Below are positions 51,005 to 60,820 of a DNA stretch of 64,000 nt, piece after piece (the first letter of the stretch is position 1; each line of letters opens with the position of its first letter). The stretch is from the NCBI GenBank assembly GCA_023238725.1, contig CM041553.1:21944001-22008000 (forward strand), in the 5' to 3' direction. This stretch comes from Scortum barcoo. Its lineage: Eukaryota > Chordata > Actinopteri > Centrarchiformes > Terapontidae. Under the pieces are notes generated by a model. The model ran no database searches. It was not told where the DNA came from and was given only the letters and a program-made list of their open reading frames with translations. The translations under genes and the position numbers were made by a program.

Positions 51005-54000
51005 GCCTCCACAGCATATGGCTGCTTAGGCCAGGCCTATGAGGAGGAATATTTCCCACAAGGCCCCGTCCTGACATTGACCACCTGCGACATCACTGCT
51101 CGTCGCATCACTCCCCTCCACAGCAAGAAGAAACTGAAATATTCACTGTCCACCCTGCCATGCTTCTGCATAGATCACTGCCTTTATTTGATCAATCTGG
51201 GCTCCCCGCGTCCCTGATGGAAGAAGAAAGCGGAGTTCTTATTCTCCTCATCTTGGCCGTCCTCTTGAAGCTGCTGGCTATGAGAATCATTTCACGTCCA
51301 TCTGCCACAGGCCTCAGAGCTAATTAAAAACAGCAGCTCGCTCTCCCCGACCTGGGCCGCAGGTCACAGCTAAAATATATATCAGCAGCTGATGTGGCAG
51401 CGCACTGTCCAGAAGTCGTCTCAACTTCTGCTGGACAGCGGAGAAGAAAAACAATGTGTCTTTTATGTGTTCAGAGGACATGTAACAATGGGAGGATGAA
51501 GGGAAGAAAAAGTCTTTGTCCGAGGGGGGAGGAGAGGGGTGGAAAATCAGAGTGATGGCAGACCAGCATGGAGATGGAGGGGGCAGGGAGTGAGGGCTCA
51601 ATTAGATTAGAGCAGAGGGTGTGGGAAGTGACAGCTTGTAAGTTCTTTGCTGGCCAGTATTTTGAGGGCTGGGGAGTTTGGGAATCCTCATATAAAGACA
51701 CGATGTGTGTTTGTGTGTGCTTGTGTGAGGAAGCAAAGGGTACGTGGAAGCACAGACACAAAAAAGGAGTGGGATTATAGTGTGTGTGTTAGATATGCAG
51801 AGTGGGGTTAGGGGCAGGCACGTGGACATAAATTGAGAGCGGTGGGAGAGGCAGAAAGACAGACAGCGAGATGGGGCTGGGGACTCTGGGAATGATGCAT
51901 ATCGGATCAATAAACTTCATAAACAACATCATCAGCTCGGTCACCACGAAGACAGCCAACCGCCAGGCACCATCTGGCCCTGTCTCACCGGACCGCAGGA
52001 TCAGCCAGCGTAACCTCACACGCAAACACAAATGCGCACGCACACACACACCGGTACACGAGCAGAGCCGTGCAAATATTCAGCGCGCTCACTCTGAAAC
52101 GCATGAGCGCTCACAGAGACGCTCGAGCCAGGTAGACGCAACCTGAGATTGGTCTGGAGAGGCAGACCATGTGTATGTGTGCGTGTTTGTGTGTGCGTAC
52201 ACCGCAGCAGTTAAGCAGTTTATTCAGGAACAGAAGTTTATGGGTTCTGTAACAGTATATCCTGCAGCATGATAATGACTGGAAAAAGAGGCAGAGAGCG
52301 AGAGAAGGAGAGCCAGCGGAGAGAACAAAGCGATATAAAGAATAATTTAGAGGAAGAAAAGTGGAAGAGAGAAATGAAGCAGAGAGGTGAGAGGGGGAAA
52401 GGGAGAGGAAGACATGTCTTGTAGAGACAAGAGGGGAGCTGTGAAAAAAGGTGCAAATTAGTCTTTTCTATCAGGGTTCAAAGGAGGTGTTATGCATGAG
52501 TCTTCATCACAGCGTGTATGTGGGGTGCAAGCAAATCAGAATATTTCATCTCACAATGCAGAGTGAGAGGTTTTAATCCAGATTATATTCATGTTTGACA
52601 ATGATGACGTGAGGCTCATTTCCTCTAGTCATATTACAGGTGCAAATGCTTTTTGAAAAGTGGAAACAGAAAACAGTGTTTAAAAAATTCCTGCATATAT
52701 TTTATTTATCTAACAATATCATTAAAATGATTTCAATATCACAAAATATATTACTAAAACCAGACCCTGCAAGCGGCAGAACCAGCTGTCAGTTTTATCT
52801 TGTTGCCATGGATACAGGTACTGGTGCGAAAGCCTTGAATTGTAGACAAACTCTCTGCTCCAAAGTTGCAGAGCAATCTGGTCTTCTTGGCCCAAACAGA
52901 CTGTCAACATCACTGTATCCCAGAGTGTACCCGGAAATCACATCTGATCAGTGACTGAGCTGAAAAGGTTTCTCAGGCACTCCTCAATTTATGTCACCTA
53001 ATCTTTCAACTTTTTCAAAAAATCTGATTAAAATCAAATAATATCAGATGGTTCAATATATTCATCAATGGCTCATTCTTTACATTATTATTTTACACTG
53101 CATGCTGCCATTTTTAAATTATTAATTAAATTTTTCAGACTTAAAACATGGGTTAGAATATCTGTAGAGTCTTAGTACTTTTTGGAAAGGCTTTTTTTTT
53201 TTTTCCGCTAAAGATTAATTAAGAAATCATTCATGAACTATTAATTAAGGTGTGGGCTCATCAGCCCCAAAGAGTTTAGTCTAACTAAAAAGCATTCAAC
53301 TCAGACAAAAACACAAAAACTGCACAACCACAAAAATCCTGAAAATACAATTGCAAGGGTGATTACTGGTTGATTTAAATGGTGTGCATAATCAGGAAAG
53401 TTCAGTCTCTCTCTCTCCCCTTTTCAACATGAAACAAGTGAAATGCTAATGTTGAAAATAACATGTCATGAATTCACAGTTAAGACCACACGTTTTCAGA
53501 CTTGTTAAGGACCTGCAGGCAGCAGACCCACTGCACAAATAACTACTAACTAAAAAAACAAACTGTGATCACATAAGACATAATCTGGTAACGCTCATTG
53601 AGCCTCCCGTACACACATATGCTTAGTGTGCTGTGGCAAAGAAATGTACAAGTAAAAGTAGTTAGAAAACCTGAGCAAGTGTTTTTAGCAGGAACACTGA
53701 TTGTAAGAGTCGGATAAGCAGCTGTGCCAGCTGTTTGGCAGAGGTGTGAAGAAACGTACCATGTGAAACACTGACTGCTGAGTCTTTCTCTCTCATCCAG
53801 GGGAAAAACTGCCCTGGACACTCGATAGAGTTAACTGAGACATGCAAATGATTTATATCAAATTATTGGAGGTGACATATCTCCCTCTCTCTGAATAAAA
53901 CTGGTATACGGTCTAAATAAATTGCCTCTGCCATTAAGTGTAAGGCCTTTGCAGTGTGAAACAACACCTCTGTTTTTTAATTCCCAGAATGTCACTAACT

Positions 54001-55789
54001 ATTTCATAAAAATGCTTTAATTTCTTATGACTTTAGTGGAGGCAGTCAGGTATTCAGTAGAAACTAACCGTATCTGCAGTAAATAGCTCCGGAAAGCCGT
54101 GACGTTAATGGGTTTGTCTCGATGATAAAATGCATGGGCTGTGCTTTTTTTTTAGGCAGGATGTTTATTCCTTTTTTTCTTAACTTAATCAAGATCAAGA
54201 CCAAAGACAAGTGGAGCCAATGGAGCTCCATTAGCCACATATACACGGGCCACAGTGTCATCTGTGTTGTGATCCGGAGGCCAAACCTCTCAGCCGAATG
54301 CTCAGCTGAGTACACCTGCCAAACTGTGACAACCAATTGCTCACTGTCAAATCATATTGTGTTTTAAATTCTCTGCTAACTTACAGCTGCAACTGTTACA
54401 TCAGCGCCTACTCTGCACTCTCTGCAGCCGCCTCAGCTTCAACTCAACATTCATTATCTTCATTTTACTATTAATTGCATTTGTTTTCATGTGACAACTC
54501 ATCTGTGTGGCTTGTCTTATTTTCACAACTGGTTCTGGACGGGGGATCTTCAAGAACAGATATGATATATATATTCAGTATATGTAATATAAATATAACT
54601 AGACTGCTTTTTTCCTCATGTAAGAAACTTTGAAGGGATGGTCCTGACATTTGATGGGAGTTTGCTCTTTGCGCTCATTTGAAAACGGATCTGCAGGCCA
54701 TTCCATTCCTGTCAAACCTAACTCAGAGTAGATAATTAATATACATGAATAATATGTATATTTATGTCCTCTAGTGAGAATTATGAACAAGCCCATGTCA
54801 GCAGCAGCAGTAGAAGGCTAAAGGTGCCGGTATACTCAAACAAATCCATCATCTGCCTTCCAGGAAAGACTGTCTGAAAGTGAGTCGCCTCTGCGACGGC
54901 TGGCTTTTTACCCCATCTCCGACTGTGGCCCTTATGAACACTTCTGCTCTCCACTGCAGTCGGACGATACGCCTCATGAACTCTTTTCCAACATAAGCAG
55001 AGTGTACAGCCTCTATATCAGCTGTGTGCGGCTGGATTTACACTTGAAGTTGTTAGAAACATTTGTGGCATAATTATTATTATTTTTATTATATAAATTT
55101 TCCATTTTTTAATTGCCAGTGGTAGCGGTGGCGAGTGCTTTTATTTGTGGTGTGTGACATTAAGGAGGTGTGATGGCACTGTGGTGGTGATGTTCTGACA
55201 GTAAACACTTTCAATGCAGGCAGTGTCTTGAGCGGCAAAATAATTGCAGTCCACTGTCATTAAGCCACACTGAATGAAGCCCCATTAAGTTAACAGGAGA
55301 GCCATTTTCCACGTTCGTTCAAATTAAAAAGCAAAGTCAAACTTGATGTAACCCAACGACATAAATTAAAAAAGAAAAAAAACTGCTTATGTAACCTGAC
55401 AATACAACGCTTTCTCAAAAGCAATTTTAAGGTGGTAACGGTCATTAAAGGAGTGAAAAAGTTGCTGTCTGGCCATTTTACGGGTACAGCAAGGCCACTG
55501 ACAATTTCATTCAATAACACACAAGGGAGCAGTTAGTGTTCTTAATGGGGAGTTAGTTATCTCAGAGTGTGAGAGCAGCCTCATAAAATCACTGGGGGTC
55601 TGTATCTCAACACCTTCTTTCACTGATGAGTAGATTCAAACAGGTATGTATTCTAAAATCATTTAACATACTGCCTCAATCTATACACATTACTCTAAAA
55701 AAACTTTCACAACAAATGTACACTTGCCTGCTCTGTCTGAATAATTACATTATTAATACATTGTGCAATCATTCCTCAAAATAACGACA

Positions 55790-56120
55790 CTGACAGGAGA
55801 GCTGCGGCAGCTACAGAATTATATGCAAATTACAAGCATTTCAAAAGGAGCCAGACAACAGCATTAAACAAAAGACTGTGAAATACAGCTTACACAACAC
55901 ATCCAGGGAGACTCGTATCTCTGCTGAACAATTAATAGAAAAGAACATCTCCAGAGCACCTAAAATTACTTAATAACCTTGTAGATTAGACAAGTGAAAA
56001 AGATTGGATTCACTGAAAAATCCATTTTATCTTCTCGTGATAATGTCCGAGGTCTATTGTACAGATGTCTAATGAAAAGGGTCAGTTATCTAAATAGCTT
56101 ATTAGTCATAACAATTGGTG
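55790..56120. promoter_or_regulatory. Candidate conserved intronic regulatory block (low confidence)
   Basis: Non-repetitive AT-rich sequence close to exon C has a perfect POU octamer ATGCAAAT (55823-55830) and several TAAT/ATTA cores. It lacks microsatellites over more than 300 bp. Such composition is often seen in conserved enhancers within long neuronal genes, but conservation cannot be judged from one sequence. Confidence 0.2.
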
Positions 56121-56306
56121 TGCAAGGATTAAAAAGAACTTTTGTGCTTCCAGAAGACACTAATTAATATAGCACTGAGGGATAAGAACTGTAAAATTAA
56201 AATTTTATCTCAAACGTTATTTTGTTACACACACTTTATGGCAGAGTGAGCGCATACCACGCTGTATAAAAGTGAGCAAGAGGTAGAGAATGAAAGAGAC
56301 ACCTAC

Positions 56307-56454
56307 ATTCGGTTGTTGGGGATTATCTTGTGTCCGTCTTTGAACCATGTCACCAGGGGTCGGGGGAAAGAAGCGAGGGGAGGCTGGCCTATGATGGCTG
56401 CTCGGCCCTGAGTCACCGTCTTCCTCTGCTCCTCAGAGGAGAAGGTCCCCAAAA
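56307..56454 (-). CDS. sdk1: sdk1 exon C: first half of Ig domain 2
   Basis: After the split codon T|TT (Phe) the exon reads L-G-T-F, then Q-R-K-T-V-T-Q-G-R-A-A-I-I, P-R-P-L-V-T-W-F-K-D and G-H-K-I-I-P-N-N-R. The strings QRKTV.QGRAAI and GHKIIP.NR match what I recall of mammalian SDK1 and differ from SDK2 (where the second string is closer to GRKIPPSSR). This exon therefore decides the paralogue. No cysteine is encoded where a canonical Ig B-strand cysteine would be; that is normal for sidekick Ig2. The acceptor is ccacag and the donor is AT|gtaggt, giving phase 2. The length is 148 nt. Intron B-C is only 1,186 bp, while the next intron is about 22.7 kb. Whether this is sdk1a or sdk1b cannot be decided here. 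Confidence 0.94.
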
Positions 56455-57640
56455 CTGTGGAAGAAGAGAGGTATGAAGAGCGTCAGTACCAATGGATCAC
56501 ATCACATTTAGCCACAAAGGCGATGTAAAAGCAGCATAAGGACAGGTCACAGCAGAAAGTGGCACAGCAAAATTCATCCACACTTCTTCACAAAATATGC
56601 AGCAACGTGGTGACTATACTCGCAGGGTTTGTTGGTAAACTCTTGTAGCTGGCAATCTTATTTCTAACTTGCTAGCAAGCCAGGAACATGTTAGTCGGTG
56701 TCCTGGCATTTGTACTGATGGTTATCTTGAGGTGTTGTTGATGTGAAGATGAAGAAGAAGACTCCGCCGACGCTGTATTACTTACATATAAAGTTTATTG
56801 CAAGAAGACACAGCATCTATACAAGCAGTGCACATTGCTTGTGAGAGGTTCCCTGCCAAATATGAATCCCCTCTCTTCCTATGTTTTCTATGGGTTTATA
56901 TAGTGAAGTTGTTTTTCTCACCTTTGACCCCCACATCAGTTAACCAAGTTAAGGGACCCTTATAGGCAGCCAGGGGCCCCAACATGGAACATCCTGCTAT
57001 AATCTAATTTCCTACTATTTCCTGTGAGTCTGTGGAACATCAGATACTTCAGTACCACTGATACAGTAGTTTCCTCCATCGTGGACTCTTCGTCAACACT
57101 GTCCAGATGTCTCACTATTGGTAAACAGTGCATGTGTGTGTGTGGAAGCTCACACAAATTTATTCTGTCCCTGTGAGAGAATACACTGATTGCAACGAGT
57201 CAATTAGAAGGAACTGATTTCACTGTTTTTAATACTGGTGTGACAGGGCCATTAACCACATTTAATCTGTGTTTACTCTCTGGATTTGTTGTGTGCTCAG
57301 TATTTTAGCATTTAAATGCTTCACACATATTACATTAAAATATTAGTGCAAATCAAATTAAGTAGCATGTTTAAAAAAGAAAGGAAGGATTTCAGTTTGT
57401 TCCTTCCTTTTCAGTACTAATAAAATACGAACAATACATTTAGTTTGACACTATTTCTTGACTGCACAAAGGGATGACTAATTGTGATTTCTGTTGGACT
57501 TTAATAGAAAGGCTGCTTGTTGGTGTGGACAAAGTTGCTGCTGGTTCCATTTTCCTCAAAAACATCATTAGTCATTTAAAAAAAAAAAAAACCCTCCTGT
57601 ACTGGTTTTAATAGAATGGTGTGTAAACATGTGTACTCAC
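56455..57640 (-). other. sdk1: sdk1 intron B-C (1,186 bp)
   Basis: This short intron is bounded by donor gtgagt at 57640 and acceptor ccacag at 56455. About a fifth to a third of it may be a solo LTR (56736 to 56984 or beyond). The remainder is AT-rich, with an A13 run near 57578-57590. Confidence 0.8.
56736..56984 (-). mobile_element. Candidate solo LTR, minus strand
   Basis: Read on the minus strand, this begins TGTTGGGGCCCC, has a TATA-like CTATATAAA (plus 56895-56903), then a polyadenylation signal AATAAA (plus 56794-56799), and ends CACATCAACA. TGTT...AACA termini, a promoter, and a poly(A) signal about 100 nt apart are what an LTR would show. No 5-bp target duplication is evident (ggtgt on one side, tggaa on the other). 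A longer alternative ends at 57127, also in AACA. No internal retroelement genes are present. Confidence 0.42.
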
Positions 57641-57747
57641 AGGCCACCTGCACCTCTGTCCTCCTGTGTATGAGCGCTCCCATCCTGTTCCTCACCATGC
57701 ACTGATACAGGCCGGCGTCGGCTCTCTTCAGCGACGGGACAGACAAC
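57641..57747 (-). CDS. sdk1: sdk1 exon B: second half of Ig domain 1
   Basis: This exon completes the codon split from exon A (AG|G, Arg) and encodes L-S-V-P-S-L-K-R-A-D-A-G-L-Y-Q-C, then V-R-N-R-M-G-A-L and T-E-V-Q-V-A. The D-A-G-x-Y-x-C block is the F strand of an Ig fold, supplying the second disulfide cysteine. VRNRMGAL followed by EVQVA is highly characteristic of sidekick Ig1. The acceptor reads ctttag and the donor T|gtgagt, so it ends in phase 1 with a T. It is 107 nt long; with exon A (157 nt) it makes 264 nt, exactly 88 codons, for one Ig domain. Intron A-B is 2,454 bp. No frame disruption is visible. Confidence 0.93.
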
Positions 57748-58185
57748 CTAAAGACGGATGAACAACGTGGAGAGCACGGTGATGAGGGTGAGTTTTATCA
57801 CAGAGCTGTAAATAAACCCTATTAAAAGGAGACAAGGCGGCATTTGGGCGTGATGTTTGGAGAGCAGCGGGACAGAAGGGAAAGAAGGTGGAGGTCTGTT
57901 TGTCCATATGTACGCACTCTTGTGTAATTCTCTTTCATGACCTTGATCTGAGAATGGATTGGGTCTAAGGTTGTCAAAGTTCCCCGACAACAGCAGGGAA
58001 GGCGGAGTGCTACATATGTGCGGTATGTGTGTGTATGTGTATAAAAATGTTTTTGACTGTGTGCATGTTTTTTTTTTCTGAGAGGGGGTTGTTAATGGGG
58101 TTTTAATGGACTGTGCTTCGCTAATGGGAAGCTTGGCATCGGATCTAGGTTGGTGCCATGCTGGACAAACACACAAAATGCATAG

Positions 58186-58208
58186 ACACACACACACACA
58201 CACACACA
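58186..58208. repeat. (AC)11 microsatellite
   Basis: Perfect AC run in intron A-B. Confidence 0.95.
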
Positions 58209-58310
58209 GAAACCAGATAGACACAGTAAAACTGGACATCGCTTTGGGGCTCATTATGAATACCAGGACAGCCAAGTATTTAACTCCCAGGCTGTCAGTG
58301 TGTGCTGCCA

Positions 58311-58362
58311 ACACACACGCAGCCCCCCCCCACACACACACACACTAATACACACACACACA
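58311..58362. repeat. CA / poly-C compound repeat
   Basis: CA units flank a run of eight or nine C and continue to 58362 with a single interruption. Confidence 0.9.
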
Positions 58363-59234
58363 TACATCAGAGACTCATACACGCAATTCCATTTGAATCA
58401 GGAATGACACATTACACAGCAGCTCTCACCCTGAAACAGATTTTGATATTGGACACTTCCTAACGCTGCTTCCATCTCCCTGTCTGTGTTCCATTATGCT
58501 TCTTAATAGGCGTGTGCGGTGGGGCTGTCACTGTATTTTTTGAAATCCCAACAACTTTTACTTTATATTTCTCACAAGACACAAGTTCAGTGTTGACAGG
58601 TCAATCATTTCTCAGCAGAATTTCTCCGGCGCCGTCTCCACCTTGCCGCGTGAAGTCAAATTCCCCGAGTGATTCGAGATAAGAACAATTTCAATCAGGT
58701 TTTACTTCGGCACAAATTGACCCTGTAGCGTCAATTTGAAGACTGACGAGATGTGTTTCTACAGGGTGTGATGTTGTGATGAATACCTTCAATAAGAGTG
58801 TGAAGAGGGAGGAACACATCATTCTACATTAAACTAGCAACTGAGATGTAATATAATGAAAAAAGTGCAGATTAATGCTATAAATTGTCTATTTTCTGAG
58901 AAATATAAAGGCATTCTCTGAATTTTCACCAATATGTTGTGTCTGTGCTGAACAACAAAGCAGTTGTAGCAGGTTTTTACAGTTTTTCTTTAACCAGCAA
59001 TTAGGCAGCATTTAATGAACACACGGGTTGGCTTGAAAAAGCCCTCTCAGTGAAAAATGACTTTATTTGTCTGACAAAAAATGTTTACCTTCCAGTACAT
59101 TAAACAGCACATAAGGTAAATCTTTGTATAATAGATATGGATTATATTCAATAGAGAAGGTGTGAAAAAGGACAAAGTATGTGATTCTGTACAAGCCAGA
59201 ATTATTTTGAATATATGAAAACAGAGCGGACAGT

Positions 59235-59286
59235 ATTTGTATGGCACTTTCATCCAAAGTTCTTTACAATGTGTCCAGCATTCTCA

Positions 59287-59340
<54 letters not shown>

Positions 59341-59460
59341 AGTGGCAGCCAGCTAACACTGATTGGGGTCTAGTATCTTAACACTTTGACATGGACAGGA
59401 GGAGCCGGGGATCGAATCACAGACTCTTGGATTAGTGGATGACTCACTCTACCTGCTTTC
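59235..59460 (-). mobile_element. tRNA-derived SINE, minus strand, split by a CA expansion
   Basis: Read on the minus strand, the 5' end is tRNA-like: an A-box-like GGTAGAGTGAGTC (59443-59455) and a B-box-like GATTCGATCCC (408-418 of the 59 kb block) followed by CCGGCTCCTCC. Next comes the GTC..AAGTGT..AAGA body and, at the far end, a motif close to AAAGCGCTTTACAATG (here ccaaagttctttacaatg on plus, about 59249-59266). This order is a short repeat I recognise from many teleost genomes; the family name is not certain. A 49-bp CA run at 59291-59339 replaces the short CA-rich segment of the element. Confidence 0.72.
59291..59339. repeat. (CA)24 microsatellite inside the minus-strand SINE
   Basis: A 49-bp CA run has grown inside the SINE body at the place where family members usually carry a short CA-rich segment. 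Confidence 0.96.
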
Positions 59461-59531
59461 ATTAAACTGAAACGTAAATAATGGAGAAGTTGTAAAGTTA
59501 TAACATTAAAATCAATGCAATTCCAGATGGT

Positions 59532-59535
<4 letters not shown>

Positions 59536-59563
<28 letters not shown>
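59536..59563. repeat. (CA)14 microsatellite
   Basis: A 28-bp CA run about 75 bp outside the SINE head. Confidence 0.95.
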
Positions 59564-60201
59564 ACACACTCATACTCAGTGCACCCTGCCAATTCAGCAC
59601 AGCCCTGGCCTCACCAAACTAAACTAGCCAGAACGCTGAGAGCAGTCCAGAGCAGCACAACGCCTCCTGGCTCCGACAACGACTGCCCACAAAATGCTGG
59701 CTCAACCTCTCCCTCCCTCAGTGTGTGCGCCGTCCCAAGATCCCCTCCATTTCTGAATGATGTGAAAAACTATTTTGTTTCACAGCTGCAGTTTTGCCGA
59801 GAGGGACTGCTTAGCTCTTACCAACCAGCACACACCGGGACAGAGAAAGATGGGCAAAGGAAGAGAAGAAGGGAGGTACAGACAGAGAAGCCGGGAGAGG
59901 AGCTCAGACATATTGATTGGTTCTCCTCTTCTTTCCCCAGACCATATACATATTTATGGCCCTAATGTAATTATTAATCTCACTTTAGCTGCACTGTCTA
60001 AATGTTCTGACCTTATCTAAACACACTCCATCACTTACGGGCAGCTGTTTTCCATGCCACAGACATGACTGAACGCAAGATTCTCAGAAGGCAGGAAGGA
60101 AACGGGGATAAAAGTCAGATGAGCAAATGGGAAGACATACAGTAGAGACAACAGAGGAAAAAATGTCATGACGCCGTGACCAGCCAGCTGAGATAACTGA
60201 C

Positions 60202-60358
60202 CTGTACTGTGGTGTCCAGTCGGTGATGTTGCTGTTGTTGAGAGTCCAGCGGTACTGCAGAGGCCAGCTTCCTCCAGCCAGGCAGGTCAGCACCAGTCTG
60301 TTTCCCTCCAACACCACCTGCTGCCCCAGTCTGCCCCCTTGCAGGTAGGGAGCCATCT
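60202..60358 (-). CDS. sdk1: sdk1 exon A: first half of Ig domain 1
   Basis: This is the first readable exon of a sidekick-1 cell adhesion gene. After a 1-nt carry-over it encodes M-A-P-Y-L-Q, then V-L-E-G-N-R-L-V-L-T-C, G-S-W-P-L-Q-Y-R-W and T-P-Q-Y. The block LEGNRLVLTC..GSWPL..(K/R)W is a signature of the first Ig domain of vertebrate Sdk1 and Sdk2, as I recall those proteins. It contains the B-strand cysteine and C-strand tryptophan. Two N-glycosylation sequons overlap (N-N-S and N-I-T). The acceptor is tctgtcag and the donor is CAG|gtcagt. I chose 60358 because it gives a phase-1 start, matching every other domain border here; an alternative acceptor 2 nt downstream would be phase 0. The ATG at 60356 is internal, not the gene start. 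A signal peptide must come from an exon beyond 64000. Known role: synaptic and laminar homophilic adhesion at the cell surface. Confidence 0.92.
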
Positions 60359-60750
60359 CTGACAGACAAACAGCCAGAAAGAAAAATATGACATTTTTGT
60401 TATTTGAAAAAGTCTGTGTTAGTCATTTTTGGGCAGAAGAGCAAATTTCATCTGCATTCATCCACAGCCAGAGAAAAAGAAAGAAAGAAAGAGAATTTCA
60501 TTTATGTGCTGTCCTTTGCACAAAGATTGGGCAGAAAGAAAAAAGCATTGACATACCAATGGAGCTGAGTTTTATTGTATATAGTTTCGGCAGATTCTGT
60601 AATAATGTTTGCAGGTGCCATTTAGCAAATGTCAAGGCAGATATGAAAACAAAAATATACATCTGGCATTCAGCCATTTCTACTACTACTGTATTTTTGT
60701 GCATTCAAAATTCATTAGAGTACTCATTCAGAGTACCTGAAACACAATAT

Positions 60751-60767
60751 GTGAGTGAGTGAGTGTG

Positions 60768-60817
<50 letters not shown>

Positions 60818-60820
60818 TGT
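60751..60820. repeat. GAGT / GT / GA compound repeat
   Basis: gtgagtgagt units pass into gtgagt, pure GT (60775-60809) and a short GA run, in the intron upstream of exon A. Confidence 0.95.

Larger units (their letters stand above)
33610..56306 (-). other. sdk1: sdk1 intron C-D (22,697 bp)
   Basis: This second long intron is bounded by donor AT|gtaggt at 56306 and acceptor cccacag at 33610. It carries most of the interspersed repeats in the window: a possible DNA transposon remnant with an inner SINE (39.4-40.3 kb), a fish repeat at 45.0-45.3 kb, a possible SINE at 47.3 kb and a fish repeat at 49.4-49.6 kb. Microsatellites lie at 40.9, 41.4, 42.2 and 51.0 kb. The interval 51.3-52.5 kb is purine-rich on the plus strand. 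Candidate regulatory blocks lie at 46.45-46.60 and 55.79-56.12 kb. No gene is seen. Confidence 0.75.
57748..60201 (-). other. sdk1: sdk1 intron A-B (2,454 bp)
   Basis: The intron is bounded by donor gtcagt at 60201 and acceptor ctttag at 57748. It contains CA repeats at 58186-58208, 58311-58362, 59291-59339 and 59536-59563, and a minus-strand tRNA-derived SINE at about 59235-59460. No exon-like sequence beyond A and B was found. Confidence 0.8.

Noticed and set aside
52640..52954. 104-codon plus-strand frame
   Set aside because: It has no domain, no splice support, and an AT-driven composition; frames of this length are expected by chance in 64 kb.
57748..58341. 197-codon open frame on the minus strand
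   Set aside because: It runs through CA repeats and a poly-C tract, its translation is low-complexity, and it starts inside the intron next to exon B. It has no recognisable domain.
59395..59460. tRNA gene
   Set aside because: A- and B-box-like motifs are present, but no cloverleaf forms convincingly and the sequence continues into a SINE body.
60084..60356. ATG at 60356 as the start of sdk1
   Set aside because: It lies 2 nt inside an acceptor-bounded exon, with no signal peptide before the first Ig strand. The leader must be in an upstream exon.
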